DNA of 64,000 nucleotides, taken from Apiospora phragmitis. Its lineage: Eukaryota > Ascomycota > Sordariomycetes > Amphisphaeriales > Apiosporaceae. The position numbers and the translations under genes were made by a program. Below are positions 1 through 13,210 of the stretch, piece by piece. The stretch's first letter is position 1, and the number at the start of each line of letters is the position of its first letter. Location: positions 868,001 to 932,000 of the forward strand of contig JAQQWL010000001.1 of assembly GCA_038363925.1 (NCBI GenBank). Reading direction: 5' to 3'. The notes under the pieces were generated by a model. That model was not told the DNA's origin. It worked only from the letters and a program-made list of their open reading frames with translations, and searched no databases.

Positions 1-1012
1 TCTCAGTGAGACCAAGGATGTCCAGGAAATAGTCAACCTCTTGACCGGCGTTAGTGGGCCAGATAGCGATGTGGTCACCAGTCTGGTAGGACAAGTTCGA
101 GCCACTGATATCGACTTCCATGTGTAGGCAGTTGCGATCCTTGACGTTGAAGATCTCCTTGGACTCGACAATAGGTGCGATGTAAGGGTTGTGGGCGTTG
201 AAGGGACCGCGAGCAGAGCCCTCGAGGTGCATCTTGTTGGGTTCGCCAACGTAAACCTCCGGCGAATCTTTGGTAAGGCCTTCACGCTCAACAATGCCGA
301 AGATAGGCTCGTACTGTGCCTCTCGCTCCTCCAGTCCCATCTTCTTTGCAAGAGCAGCCCACATGGGCTCCTTCCAGGCTAGGAAGTCTTCTTCCATTGT
401 TCCAGCACCGTCATCGCCCTCACCAGCATCGCCGATTCTGTGGGCACCGAGCTTCGTCAAAGCCTTGTCGACGTTACGGACCATAGAGTTGTAGTGTTCG
501 TAGGTGTTGTTGCCTAGACCGAATGTGACATACTTCAGGGTGCCCAGAGGCGGGTCGGCCGACTCGGAGAAGGAGACGTCTTCGCCCGTGATAAATTCGT
601 AGAAATCAACTGCATTATCAGTGGGCTCGCCTTCACCGTAAGTAGCGAGAACGAAAAAGATGACCTTGTCTTCCGGGAGCTGGTCGAGGTTGTCGTAGTC
701 ATAGTCCTCGAGGTCGGCTACCATAGTCTCGAGCCCAAAGCGGCTCTTGCCCTCTTTCGCCAATCTTGAGGCGTAGTCCTCTGCAGTGCCAGTTTGGGAG
801 CCATAGAAGATGATGCAGTTTTTGCCGGCTTCCTCGATCTTCTCGATGATGTTTCTCGTCTTGCCAGCTTTCAAGCCGTTGGTGTTGGCGAACGAGTTGG
901 CATAGGGATCTTTGGTGACACCCCATAACTTGCCCTTGGTGAAATAGGCGGCTGTGGCCAGTAAGATAACCGACAGGACAATAATGTCCAGAGTGTCGAG
1001 TTGCGTTGCCAT
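1..1012 (-). CDS. cprA: NADPH-cytochrome P450 reductase, N-terminal part (runs off left edge)
   Basis: Transfers electrons from NADPH through FAD and FMN to microsomal cytochromes P450 at the ER. An uninterrupted frame of about 337 codons starts at the ATG at 1012 and leaves the window. Seen: an N-terminal membrane anchor (about residues 8-24), then the flavodoxin domain with the FMN phosphate loop YGSQTGTAEDYASRL (about 70-84), ATYGEGEPTDNA and FGLGNNTYEHYN, then the start of the FAD-binding insert with an HLEGSARGPFNAHNPYIAPI-like motif and YQTGDHIAIWPTN. These are diagnostic of CPR. The flavodoxin region could also suggest a sulfite reductase or nitric oxide synthase reductase, but the membrane anchor and motif order fit CPR. 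No intron or frameshift is visible. The C-terminal FAD/NADPH part is outside the window. It faces away from the PAG1 gene across a 3.3 kb spacer. Confidence 0.93.
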   Translation of the reverse strand, partial: MATQLDTLDIIVLSVILLATAAYFTKGKLWGVTKDPYANSFANTNGLKAGKTRNIIEKIEEAGKNCIIFYGSQTGTAEDYASRLAKEGKSRFGLETMVADLEDYDYDNLDQLPEDKVIFFVLATYGEGEPTDNAVDFYEFITGEDVSFSESADPPLGTLKYVTFGLGNNTYEHYNSMVRNVDKALTKLGAHRIGDAGEGDDGAGTMEEDFLAWKEPMWAALAKKMGLEEREAQYEPIFGIVEREGLTKDSPEVYVGEPNKMHLEGSARGPFNAHNPYIAPIVESKEIFNVKDRNCLHMEVDISGSNLSYQTGDHIAIWPTNAGQEVDYFLDILGLTE

Positions 1013-4000
1013 GATGGTGTTGCCTACTTTCACAGAAGCCTCGTAGGAAAGCGGGAGGAACCCGAGGTTTGTCGCTAGCAGTGGCGGGCCACGTTTTGGT
1101 AAAAGTGGCGATGCACTGGGCGTATACTGTATGCGATCAGGGTGGAGAGTGAAGTTGAACCGCTCGTCTGCCCCTAGTCCGGCCCGGAAGTGTCACAGAA
1201 CACGACTTGAAGTCACCCAAACGAAGCAAATCGTTAGGTGTGAGCCTCCTAAGATGTTTGCTGGTGGAGGACAGTAATTGAATGCGGGTTGTGTTTGGGA
1301 AAGTGTGGCCGTAAGCAGGAACAAAAGGGTAACCTAAGTCAATCTCTCGAAAGTTCCCGGCGGGAAATAATCCTCCCCGTAGTCGGGCCCAGGTAAGGCA
1401 GGACCTAGCAGCCTAGGTAAGGGAGAGAGGTGCTTCTGATAGGCGAGCACTGGCTCTGTAGTGTGAGTGGGTGAGTGAGTGGGTGCGTGTGTGCGTGTGT
1501 GCGTGTGTGCGTGTGTGCGCTCGCTGCACGGTTGGGACGGACCAAGACGGCAACCAATTCTTCTGGTTGTTCCCGTCGCACCTCAAATTTGGGGGCGGAA
1601 GGATTAGTGGGATGCGATTTGGCCACGCTGTCCAGTCCGAACCACTCCACTCAATAGCCGTATGGTATCGAGAGTAGGGAACCCCGCAAAGTGCTGCTCT
1701 AGGAAGACCAGAGGGTTGGGTAAGGGAGATACGGGATGAGGGGATCGTAAGACAGTGGAATGGAAAGAAACCCGTGGAAGAATTCGATTGCATATGATGA
1801 AGATGGAGGAGGGTCTTTCCCACGGACTTAGACTGCGGGAGGCGTATGACCTTGAGTTCTGTTGAGGTGCAGCTTGTATCCGGGCTATATATCTGCTATA
1901 TGATTGGTACATGCCTCTCTTCCTGTCCAAACTAGATTGATAACCTCTCGTTTTCAGTCAGTCATACTAATATCTATGCAGGGTGATGACGGCTTGATCA
2001 AATAGTCCAATCAATTACCCAAAGACTAGGCAGTTAATAAGACTATGTTGCCTGAGCACGTCTCTCCTGTCCGTGTGTATATTTCGATTGGTACAGTAAA
2101 CAAGCACTGTATCATGCCACTTGCAGCACACTAACACTTGGCCCGGCTTGACCCGTCTTGTCTTGTTATCCACGTCCGGCTGCTCGAGTTCCCGTCCGTC
2201 GGGGACCGAATATCTATGTATGCAGATAAAGATCTCGCACTTGTACTCAAAATGCTGCAGTTGATGTAATTAACTTTAGAGGCGCATCATCATGTACATA
2301 GATGCCACCTGCTTTATGTACGTACATATGTATCCATGCTCGCTCATACCGGGTCCCGGTAGCTGTCGAGGTCGCCTACCCGTAGGTATCTGCATGTGTT
2401 TCAATGTGTATGAGAGGCAGCATGATTCATAATGTTAATGATTTGAGAATCATGTAGTCATCATCGAACACCTTAAGGTTGAAGTGGATGCAGGCGACCG
2501 AACCAGAAGCTTTCTGTTGATACCCGAATCTCTGGTAAGTTCCAATCTGCTTTCACAGACCACGTCTGATGCGATGGCTGATCGAGAAGGTAGGTATGTA
2601 TTGGCATCGACATGTAGCGCCAAATTACCTTAGGTAATCTTCGGGTTTGGGCACGCCCAGTTTGACCTTAATGCAAGTAGAAACTTCCGACTTGTCAAGC
2701 CACCTCAAGCGGCAGCCCCGAATGCACTTGTCGGCGCCATAATGCTCATTCATATCATACCCAAGTATGTACCTACTTGAGGGGTTCTGCATCTCGCGCT
2801 CCTCATGATGAAGTGCACACAGCTCAGTGAATCCGATTACAGTTCTTAGCCGTAAGGGTATCAATTAGATTCATCAAGATAAGAAGACAGTCATAGCATA
2901 CTTGTTGTGTACAACTTATTGTAACGAGTGCGAGTCTGGTGTATCTTAGGTACATGAGATACCTACATGCAGGTGGCATACCGCGCTAGGTAAGCGCATT
3001 GAAGTGGCTTTGCCCAAGGAAGTAAATCAAATGCCGGGACCAGAACTGGCAGGTGTAGGTAGTGGTAGATGCTAACGCCTGCTGCCTTTCGAGATGCCGT
3101 ACATACACGCAGCACGGCCATCTCAATCGGAGTATATACGATCAGTTCAGGGGCGAGATGACAAGTCGCACACGAGATAGCTCTTGATAGAAAAACGAGG
3201 ATACAGACCAATCTATCAAGTGAACACTGTTCTTGCTTCACGACTTACTGCGACCCCCATTGATGTCTCTAGCAGGTATTGTATGTACCGCCGAGGAGGC
3301 TCCTCGGCTCCTCTAGTATTCTAGAGTCTATCCAGCAAGCTAGGACGCAGTGGAAGAAGGGGACATGTATATCTTATGTGTAGACTTGCCTATATTGGGC
3401 GCATTTGAGCCGGAACGACTCAAAGTGTATATCGCGGCATAATGTACGGCTGGTCTCAGTCTTTACACGTGTATACATACTTGTAGCTTTGCAGCTCTGC
3501 TCTGTACAGCAGATTAAGCTTCAGGATCAGTGAAACCTGTCTTCCGCAGACTGAATTGACTGGCAGCCTTTCGATCCGCCTGTGGCTTGATTGCCGAATC
3601 CCTTCGCAAGTTGACAACCCAACGTTGAGTGAGCAAACAACATGACCGGTGTATGTAAATCTGATAGGTCATCGTCTCGTACCTTGCATGCCCATGGACC
3701 CAAAATTGTGATGGAGCAGCGGGACGATATTAGCGAGTCGTTCGCTAGGAACAGAAGAAGCACGAGGCTCCAAGATGCCATAGCGCGCAACCTCCCTCGC
3801 TAGAAGGCACAGCAGAGGGAAGAAAAGAAAAAGGACGGGGATGCATCATCAGGTGCCCGGGGCATTTTCAATTTAATCCTCCCTCCGTTGCGACCCCGTA
3901 CAGTAAATTTACATCATAGCCATCGATATTATCCGTCCAGCCAATTCATCAAATTCGATGCAGCAAACACAGCCAGTACCGGTCCTGATGCCATAAGAGA

Positions 4001-4306
4001 GATCATGGGGCAAGGTTTATATATGACATGATGATGAGGTGTGAGTGTGTTGGTTTCCATATCTGCCCAACCTTTCAATTACGGTCCTTTTCCTCTCAAT
4101 CCTGGCCGTACCCCGTCCGTACCCCATGTAGCGTCCACCCTGATCAGTCGAAACACAAGCTTGCGGCCGGCGTCGCGCCCCAATCTGAGCGCGCGGAACA
4201 GCGTTTGGCGGCCAAAAAGCTTCCTGACCGCACAAACGTCGTGTTTCACAAGAGAGGGGTGAACCGTCTAGGATAAGGTGTTTGGAGAGTGTAGTTACTG
4301 TATTCG
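1013..4306. other. Large divergent intergenic region between cprA and PAG1
   Basis: About 3.3 kb separates two divergently transcribed genes and must hold both promoters. I see no credible gene: the open frames are short, lack recognisable motifs and sit in mixed composition. It contains a GTGTGTGC microsatellite near 1461-1519 and several TAGGTA/TACCTA-type tetranucleotide runs (for example around 2390, 2595, 2770 and 2950). An upstream non-coding or short coding exon of PAG1 could lie just before 4340, where a TTTGTAG acceptor-like site occurs. Confidence 0.5.
1461..1519. repeat. GTGTGTGC/GTGA microsatellite
   Basis: A GTGAGTGG-type run passes into about four tandem copies of GTGTGTGC. It is simple-sequence DNA in the cprA upstream region and a purine/pyrimidine alternation that can be polymorphic. 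Confidence 0.8.
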
Positions 4307-7300
4307 ATGCCGTTACTGACATCTTCGTCGGTATTTGTAGCTCCGTCGCAGGCGCTCGCAGAACTTGGCCAAGATCCACTGAGGCACTCTCCTCGTTCAA
4401 CATCACGGCTCAACGTCCTCGACGAGGATGAAAGCTGGGAGAACACCATACGACCTCTCCCTCTATCTCTAGAGCCGCCCACTAGCCGGTCGGTTCCGCA
4501 TTCTCGAGAATCTTCCTTCGACAAGATCCAGTCCATTGGACTCGCCGGCATACCAGAGTCCCCGCCACCGTCCGCAGGCCCGATCGCCTCGCCACGGCTT
4601 CCGACCTCAGCCGGTTCTCGTCAGGGCTTTGCTGGTATTCTGGAAAGAGTGATAGATCCGAAGGCGACGGCGTATGGGCATCACCGGCAAACATCCATCG
4701 TCCATGGGTTCCAACACTCGAGGAATGGAAGTTTGGCCAGCACGTCCTCGAGTCCACTGAGCCCACAGATGATTGCTGCCGCCGGCGTTGGGTTACTGAA
4801 CGACAAAACGGAATCGCATGGGACGGGTCGAATGGAGACGGATGCGACCATGGCTTCCCGACCGCCAACAGCCTTGTCAGGCTCAACCGCGAACTCCAGC
4901 ATACATGCCACGTTAGAGAGGACCTTATCCACGACCGAAAGCAATTCGGGAACACTTACGCAGAGAAGGGTAGAGCGTATGCATAGCAGGTCAAGACGGG
5001 ACCATGCCCACCACCCGTCACACTCTTCGCGACATCACAACGAAAACAAAACCGTCGGCGAGTATGCCTTGCATGTCCTATTTACACATGTAAGCTGGAA
5101 AATGACCCCGAGCCCTATATAAGCATGCTAATCCCCACCAAGTTCATCGCGCTCGCTGAGGAGAAGCTGAATGAGTGCATTACTGTCCCATTTGACCCTG
5201 AGCCGCAGATAGAGCAGATCTGCGGCCCCGGGGCAGACCCGGCTTTTGACCAGTTCATTGTAGCTCTTGGACACATTGCAAAACAGAGGCCAAAACCTCT
5301 GATCGATCTGATTATGTTATGGAGGAAACACAAGAGCGAATCAGCCAGTGAAGCAAGACAGCAGCTCCAGCAATCAAGAGGCGCCCCTACTAGTGCCCCC
5401 CTTCTGAGACGCAACACCGAGCCGGTACAAGTCGGTATTGCGAACGCATCGGCTTCAGAGGCCGGGGCAGCAAATAGCCCAACGTCACTTGCCGCGAAAC
5501 AAGAGTATGTGGCCCAGGCCGAACGTCGGTCTATCGTGTCCATCTATATACTCTGTCGTGTTCTCTTGGAGGTTATCAGTCAAAGTAGTCTCAGCTCCAT
5601 CACGGTCGAAATGGAAGACAAACTCGAAAGCATCATCTTTGGCCAACTTAAGATTGCCGACATTGAACAACTCTTTGTGTCTCCATTGAAGTTGGCCAAC
5701 TGGAACCTGTTCGCTCAGCTTCTAGGGGTTATGAGTGAGATCAATTTCGTCAGTGTTACAGATAGATTCATCGTCGACCTCGATCGTTCGCTCCAGGAAT
5801 ATACCGCCCGAAGCCCTACCACGGCAAAAGACCCTGAAGGCCAGATGGAGCTGGTGTTGGGGGGAATGAAGCACCTGCGCATCAATATTGAGAACGACCT
5901 TGCATGGGAGCAGTCGTGTGATTTTCTAGTTTCGCTGGGAAGGCTTTTCGCTAAATCGCATGGCCAAAAGGTCAAATCAGCATTCTGTCAAGTCTTGGAC
6001 ACGCTCCTCCTGCCAATCGCCGCCAAAGCAAGCAATAGTCATTTCACCCATCCCAAATGGGGAGAAGTCATCAGTAACACTACACCTCGCTTGGCGCAGA
6101 TGTTCGTCAAACCCCGTCACTGGCAATTTGCATTCCCCTTGACGGCTACCATGGTCTGCGTCTCACCCCTGAAACGTCAAGTTCACAGTGGTTGCAGCTT
6201 GTTCTACCCCTACAACCACGATTGAAAGACCGGACCATGCGGCCGTTGTGCCTCCAAGTCGTTTCGAGACTCCTCTGGACCTACCTCTACCGGAGCAACG
6301 ACGCCCTGACTGGCGTTGCTCGAAAACTAGATGAAGTCATGAAACTCGTGATACCGCCTACCAAGCGAACTTTCACACCTGCCGACACAGCTGTGTCGGG
6401 CCCCCTCATCCAGATAATCAGAATAATTGGGTACAAGCATACGGAGTACTGCTTCAAGAACATTATTTTCCCCCTAATTAATGCGGATCTATTCAACTCG
6501 AATAAGGATCTGAAAGTCGAGCAACTTGACCCGGACAGGATAGTCATCGGCATAAGAGCATTTCTAGTGGTCGTGTCAGACCTGGAGAAGGGCGAAGACG
6601 GCCGCCCTCCGTTCCCGCTCGAGTACGCACCACCGCCTCCTTCGGACAGGGTCGCTCCAGGCTCGCCTTCAGCTGTCTCAACACAATATCTTCCGCTTAA
6701 TGGAACACCAGCACTGATCCAGGACGATTCGCTCTCCAAGCTCGTCCGGCTCGATGCACTCAGCGACGTAGCGAGGGAGTACTACAAAAAGTTCTCGGAG
6801 ATCCTCGGCAAGATCACCATCATATGTGATAATACATTTGGTGGACAAGCCGCTCTGGATGAAAAGTTCAACAGTCCAGGTCCCAAGACACCAATCGCCG
6901 AGACCTTCAACTTCACTAGGCGAGAAGATCATCAAAGCCCTGCTGAGCAGAAACAGGCGTTCTATGAGCTTCTCCATGTTGCTGTACAGGCACTACCTCG
7001 CTGTCTCTCCAGCGATATCCCGTTCAACCCTCTCATCAACCTTCTATGCACGGGAACTGCCCATGTACAAACAAATATCGCTGAATCTTCTGCCCAATCA
7101 CTCAAGTCCATCGCCCGGCAATCCCATGCGAATCAAGTCACAATGGGATTCGCCCGCTTCATATTCAATTTTGATGACCGATACTCTACAATGTCTGATG
7201 GAGGTATGCTCGGGCCTGGGCATATTGAGAACACTTTGCGGCTTTACGTTGAGCTTTTACAGATTTGGAGAGATGAAATACGAGAAAAGACAAGGGAAGC

Positions 7301-10300
7301 AGTTTCTGGTCCTAATGAAGGCAATATCACGGATAAAAGGGGGATGAAGCTGGATTTATCAAGTATCTGGGCCGAAGTTGAGCATGTCGAAGCGCGCGGT
7401 TTGTTCTTTCTCTGCTCCCAATCTCGGAGAGTGAGATACTTTGCAGTCACAGTTCTTCGACTCATTACAGAATTTGATAGCGCCCTGGGCAAGGACAATG
7501 CGCTCGAAAAGGGGAACCAGCGTCTGATTGACATCCTCGAAAATGATTCGGAGCAAGTCATGAGTTTTAAAGACGAGCTGCTGTCGGTGGCAGAACGGAG
7601 CCGCCTGCAACGCGGCAAACAGAATGGCAACAACCGGGGTGCCTTGATCGAGCTTTGTACGAGTGACGTCTCTTACGACACGACACTATGGTTCAAGATC
7701 TTCCCCAACCTCATCCGGATCGCCTATGATCGATGCCCCTTTACGGTTACGATTGGTCGAGATCTGGTTTGCAACCGAATACTCCAAATGTACAAAGGCA
7801 TTGTGATCATGTCAGAACCCACCCGAGGACTCTACTACGGCTCTGACCCTGGAAGTGCTCGATACAATACAAGAACGCCGGTAGCTCAGCCAGATGTTCT
7901 TGTTGAGCAGTTCAAGCTGTATCTCACATTCGCTTGTACGACCCTAGTTGACACCGGCACTGCTCAACCCGGGCTCGTGCAGGGCAATCACGCACGAAAA
8001 GGGTCGAGGTCTTCTGACAAGATCATCTCTGCCCGGATCCTGTTCAAGTATCTGATTCCTCTGCTACAGGTGTCGTCGGCTTCTGTCCGTGAGGCTGTCG
8101 TCCTAGCTATGGGTTCCATCAACATCAACATATATCGCACGTTGCTAGAAGAACTTGCTAGTCAGGTCGCGAGATGCAATGATGAAGCTCGAGCCCGGAT
8201 TCACCAGCGCACTAATAGCGGCCCTCGTCGAAACCGCAAGATGGATCTGCTGCGAACGGAACTTACTCATGTCTACAAGCTCACCTCCCACTTCCTCAAA
8301 GAGCCCGAGGTCTACAATGATGATTGGATCTTGAATAACCTCACTGCATACACGAAAGATCTCAAGCTGTTCCTAATGGATGGCGAGGTACAGATGGATT
8401 GGGAATTCCAGAAGCTGCGACGTCATTATTGTGGCCTCATGGAGGAATTATTCGAGGGTATCAACCGAGCCCGAGACCCCTCCCGATGGTTGACCTTTGA
8501 GGCTCGCAAGTCCTCTTTCGCGCTGATGGAAGACTGGTGCGGTTTTTCTCCAAATCAACCACAAATTCGACAGAGGGAAGATACGATGAGACAATCCATG
8601 ATCGACCAACAGTCGGTCGGCGAGCGAGGACGCTGTCTGCAGCGATGGAGATCGAGAAAAGGAATCTGAGGACTGCGGCTTTAAGCGCTATGGCGGCGCT
8701 TTGCTCTGGTCCCATCAGCGTTACCACCGAAAGCGGCGTGAACCTGTCCTTTGACATACGACGCATGCTCGCATGGGTCGAGACCATCTTCAACTCAGGT
8801 AGCGACCGTCTGAACCTCATTGGACGGCGTGCTCTGAAAAACCTCATCGTTTTCAACCAAGTCGAACACTCATATCTCCTTGAGCACTGCATCGCACGCT
8901 GCTATTTGGCCGACGCTTCAAAGGTTCTCGAGAGTTATTTCGCCGTCGTAACCGAGGTTCTTCTACAACACACTGACTATCCGTCGCCTTTCTGGAGACT
9001 TCTCGGGCTATGCCTCTTTACGCTTGGTAATGACGCAAGCGAGATCCGATCCAAATCAGCACGCGTTCTGCGAGCTCTCGAAGAGCGGCAACAGGCCGGA
9101 CGTACTTCGAAGATCCAGGATTTCGATATCAGCATATCTGACAAAACAAAGGCCGTATATAAACTGGCTCAATTTGAAATCTCCAAGCGTCTTGCGAAGC
9201 AACATCCAGAGCTCGCCTTCCATATCTTTTCCGAATTCACCCTCTACTTCAAGAGCCTTCAGGCAGGAGCTCAGCGTAATGTGGTGGCTGTGATCTTGCC
9301 CTGGATCCAAACCATTGAGCTCAAAATCGATCCCAATGGGGGCCCTGTAGCCAGCTCATACGTGCTTCTCGCGAATTTGCTGGAGATCACAATCAAATCC
9401 AGCGCGGCTTTGCACAACGAAGTCCAAGCATTGTGGCAAGCGTTGGCAACTGGTCCGCATCCGGGCAATGTTCGACTCGTCATGGACTTCATCATCTCTC
9501 TTCTGCCTCGAAAGGCGGGAACAGAACTTTGTTGAATACGCCAAGCAAATAGTGGTCTTCCTATCGAGCGCTCCAAGTGCGCCTGGTATCAAAGTGGTCG
9601 AGTTTCTACTGATGCAGATCACGCCCAAGGCCATGGTTCCGAATGAGAAAAGAGAAGCCGTACCACCACCCCCAGACGTCAACCAATTACCATATTGTGC
9701 CGACCTTGCCGAGGCTCTTCCGGTTGGCACCAAACAAGCTGGATTTTCTCTTGGGCAACTGGCTCTGATCCTACTCGTGGACCTGATGGTATCCCCCGTG
9801 CAGCTCACCGCCGACAACCTGCCGGTCCTGTTGCAAGTCGTCACAGTTCTATGGGACCACTACACTCCACTTGTCCAGGAGCAAGCCCGTGAGATGCTTG
9901 TTCACCTTATCCATGAACTCGTCATCTCAAAAATGGATGACGCTGCACCGATGGAGACGAAAGAGTCCATTGAAAACCTGATCGATGCCATTCGTCGCCA
10001 CGACCGTACTGTGGTTTGGAATTATGAAGACAACAACGGAAAAGTCGTTGACCGTGAGAACAACGTGCCACAGAGCATGGAGTATCTCACTGCCCAGGTC
10101 GTGAAAACATTCGAAATCACATTTCCTGGAATCAAAGAGCAATGGAGCCGCCTCTCCTTGACATGGGCTACCTCGTGCCCTGTACGGCATTTGGCCTGTC
10201 GGTCATTCCAAATTTTCCGATGCATCTTGACGTCGATGGATCAGCTCATGCTGGGAGACATGCTCGCAAGATTATCTAACACCATTGCAGACGAAGACTC

Positions 10301-12275
10301 CGAAATCCAAACATTCTCCATGGAAATCCTGACAACGCTGAAGACACTCATCGTCAAGTTGGACACCGACAAGCTCTTGGCTTTGCCTCAGCTGTTTTGG
10401 ACCACATGTGCTTGCTTGGAATCTATCAATGAGCGGGAGTTCCTTGAAGCTGTGGATATGCTCAACGAGTTCCTGGAGAAACTTGACTTCTATGATCCAA
10501 CCGTTCGCCGTATTTTGGCGGAAGGACAACCTCCACGGTGGGACGGCTCTTTTGAAGGATTGCAGAATCTGCTTTACAAGGGGCTACGATCATCAATATG
10601 CCTGGAGCCAACTTTGAAGACCTTGGACAAGCTGGTGCAGTTACCGAGCGACCACTTGATCGGGATGGATGACCGCCTGTTTTTCACTACCCTTGCTAAC
10701 TTTCCTCGTTTCTTGGAGGCCCTAGAACAGGACCTGGACAGACTGCCCGACGATGTCATGCAATCCGCGGATATCCTGTTTGCAGTTGCTGAGGCCCAGG
10801 GCTTTCAGACCATCTGTGCTGCTCTAGATGGATTCATGAGCTGTGGGTACCGTAGCAGCCATGACTTCCTTTTGCAGCTATTCTATGCCCTTCGTGACGT
10901 CTATCTACCACGACTGGATGTCAGCATGCTTGTCATGCTGATGGGGTTCCTGACCAATAGCATACCGCCAGTTAAGATCATGACCATGCGGATTCTGAGC
11001 GTCATCATCCCCGAAACGGAGATGAGGAAGCCCGAGATTGCCGGGCACGGTTCAGATCTAATTTCGCCGCTCCTGCGTCTGCTTCAGAGCGAGTACTGCA
11101 TGGAAGCCCTCGAGGTATTGGGTAGCATTATGACCATGTCGGGATCTTCTATGGACAAGCATCATCTCCGAATGAGCATGACAAGGGCGTCATCTAAAGC
11201 CGTGCGCAAAGAGTACGAGAGAACTCAGAGTCTGTTCGGTATACCCGAAGAATCTGGTTGGGCCGTCCCTATACCTGCTAAGAAGACAGACATCACGCGC
11301 GCCAATATCCACGCTGCTTTCTATGTTTGCCAGTCCGATGCGGAGAACGGGACACCGACTGAGCCTACCCCGACTCCCGAGGTCGAATTTCACAATGATG
11401 ACTTCCCCTATGGCTACTTCCAGGCGCCAGATCGCAGCGATACCATGATGTCGGATGATGTTCGTAATGAGGGTCCATCAGGAGCGGACCTGGTCACGAG
11501 ACTCGACAGCCTTGACGACTTCTTCGACGACTTATCTCAGAGCCCACCAAGCGAGGGCCGCTCATCTCGCACCGTTACTGAATTTTCGCCAGAAGGCTAC
11601 GAAAGCACCACTCAGCTCTACGATGAGCAGATCCTACCCATCCTCCATCAGGCCAGCAGCAATACGTCGTTCCAAAACGGCTTCGTCGACCGTCCACCGC
11701 CAGGTGGCTTCTCCCCGCGGGATGTACCTAGCAGTGCCAATACCATGAACCCTGGCGCTTTCAGCATTGCCGCCAACAATCAAAATTCCATGAACCTGAT
11801 GACGACCACCATCGTCCGCCCGCCCTTGCATAACCGCTCCATCACGTCGCCATCGGCGCCCGCGAGCTATACCCCGCAAATGGGCGACTCGTTCGCGTCC
11901 GACGACGAGCTGGCAGAGGACGTCTTCTCGGACGGCGATGATGCCGCGACACTGGCTGGCAGCGGCAGTGCCGGTAGTGTCAGCGGCGGTGGCAGTGGCG
12001 GCAATCAGTATTCCACCGCCGGAGCCGGCGCCGGGGGTGGCGCGCCGGGGCCAGGCGAGAACAGCAACTTCTTTCTCGAGTCCATGATCCGCCCCGTCAA
12101 GCAGGCCACGCGCAGCCACATGCGCCGTCTCACGGGCGGGCGCTCGCGCGACGCCGAGCGCCAGCGCGACCTCTTCCGCACGCAGCAGATCGGCCAGATC
12201 TCCAGCCCCCAGGTGCCCAAGGTGCCCAACAGCTATCTTGTGAAATCGCCGGATTCGCCGGGTGATATGCTGTGA
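4307..12275 (+). CDS. PAG1: Cell morphogenesis protein Pag1/Tao3 (Furry family), interrupted by three apparent frameshifts
   Basis: Furry/Tao3/Mor2 proteins are giant HEAT-like scaffolds of the RAM/MOR network. They activate NDR kinases at sites of polarised growth. The product is about 2,638 residues once one intron (5090-5142, GTAAGC to AAG) is removed and net indels are allowed for. Seen: a Ser-rich N-terminus, a conserved N-terminal block starting FIALAEEKLNECIT, long helical repeats (WAEVEHVEARGLFFLCS, SLTWATSCPVRHLACRSFQI) and an acidic, Gly/Ser-rich C-terminal tail. Homology-like continuity switches frame at about 6161-6172 (one base missing), 8627-8632 (one missing) and 9495-9504 (one extra). 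The summed length then becomes a multiple of three. These could be true mutations, but an essential-type gene with three independent indels suggests consensus errors. The first ATG is uncertain, since an upstream exon is possible. Confidence 0.88.
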
Positions 12276-13210
12276 TCACATACACACACGCTCCATAGGG
12301 ATAGGACAGGGCCGGGGCGGGCGATGTGGGAGGATGGTGATGGTAACGAATGACTTAATTGTACGAAACAGGGAATGAATATGTGGTGGAAGGAAATTTT
12401 GTGTAATAACGAGTCGTGATTGATGTTATCTTCGGCCCGGCGCGGTAGGTTATTACAGAGACATCTGGTTACGTTTCTAGCCACTATATCACTGGAATTT
12501 GGAGGAAGGTTTATATACCTATGTATGTATCGTCGAGACAATACCCAAAAGATTTTACGGTCTAGGCGGAAGGCGAATATAGCAATTCTTCAAATGGATA
12601 ATAGCAAACAGATAATAGCAAGTGTACGAAATGTCGACCTCATATCTATCACTACTGGCCGCTCTGCCTCTACTTGCAGACGACTATCAGGGGTCCGATC
12701 AGAAGAACTACGCGTGTATATATACTATCTTTTGGTGCGTCGTGGTTGTACACATACAGCGCATGATCGCAAATGGGCTGGTCTCCGAAACATGATTAGT
12801 AGTCGGTAAAAACCCCCGAAGAAGCATCAAATAAAAGTGGCAGCCCAATGCATGATTCGTTGTCATGAGCTTGGTACGCCGGAGCCGGCGGGTTAGTGGT
12901 CACAGTAAAATAGGGGATTGGGTACCTGAAGGAATTCACGCGCAATCTTTGGAAAGAAGTATTAGCATCATTTGTGTTCATGAGATATCTTGATTGTTTG
13001 TGAGACGAACCCTAAAAGCAACATTTCTAAACCCTAGCGCAAGACTCCTATCCTGTCAGCCGTGAGTACTCCCTGTTTCTGCAACAGAGTGAAGGGCATA
13101 TCCGCTCGTCGTTATCTGGACCGTGTCCTCGTCATCTAGAAGAAAGCAAGCTTGTGTTGAAGCAGCCAACCACCTTGGGTGGTTGGTATGGGAAGGTGGT
13201 GAAGAAGAGA
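12276..13210. other. Intergenic, convergent 3' ends of PAG1 and dim1
   Basis: About 0.93 kb holding the 3' UTRs of two converging genes. I see no gene. It contains AT-rich tracts typical of fungal 3' ends (12350-12640) and a short perfect hairpin at 13166-13186, described separately. Confidence 0.6.
13166..13186 (-). other. Short perfect hairpin in the dim1 3' region
   Basis: Nine-base arms CCAACCACC and GGTGGTTGG flank a TTG loop, 25 bp past the dim1 stop codon on the minus strand. It would fold in the 3' UTR of dim1. A role in 3' processing or stability is only a guess. Confidence 0.4.

Noticed and set aside
6154..6188. A 35-bp GT-AG intron in PAG1 that would restore frame
   Set aside because: It is shorter than any other intron here and would delete a segment (VSP-ETSSSQ) that reads like conserved coding sequence once a single missing base is allowed.
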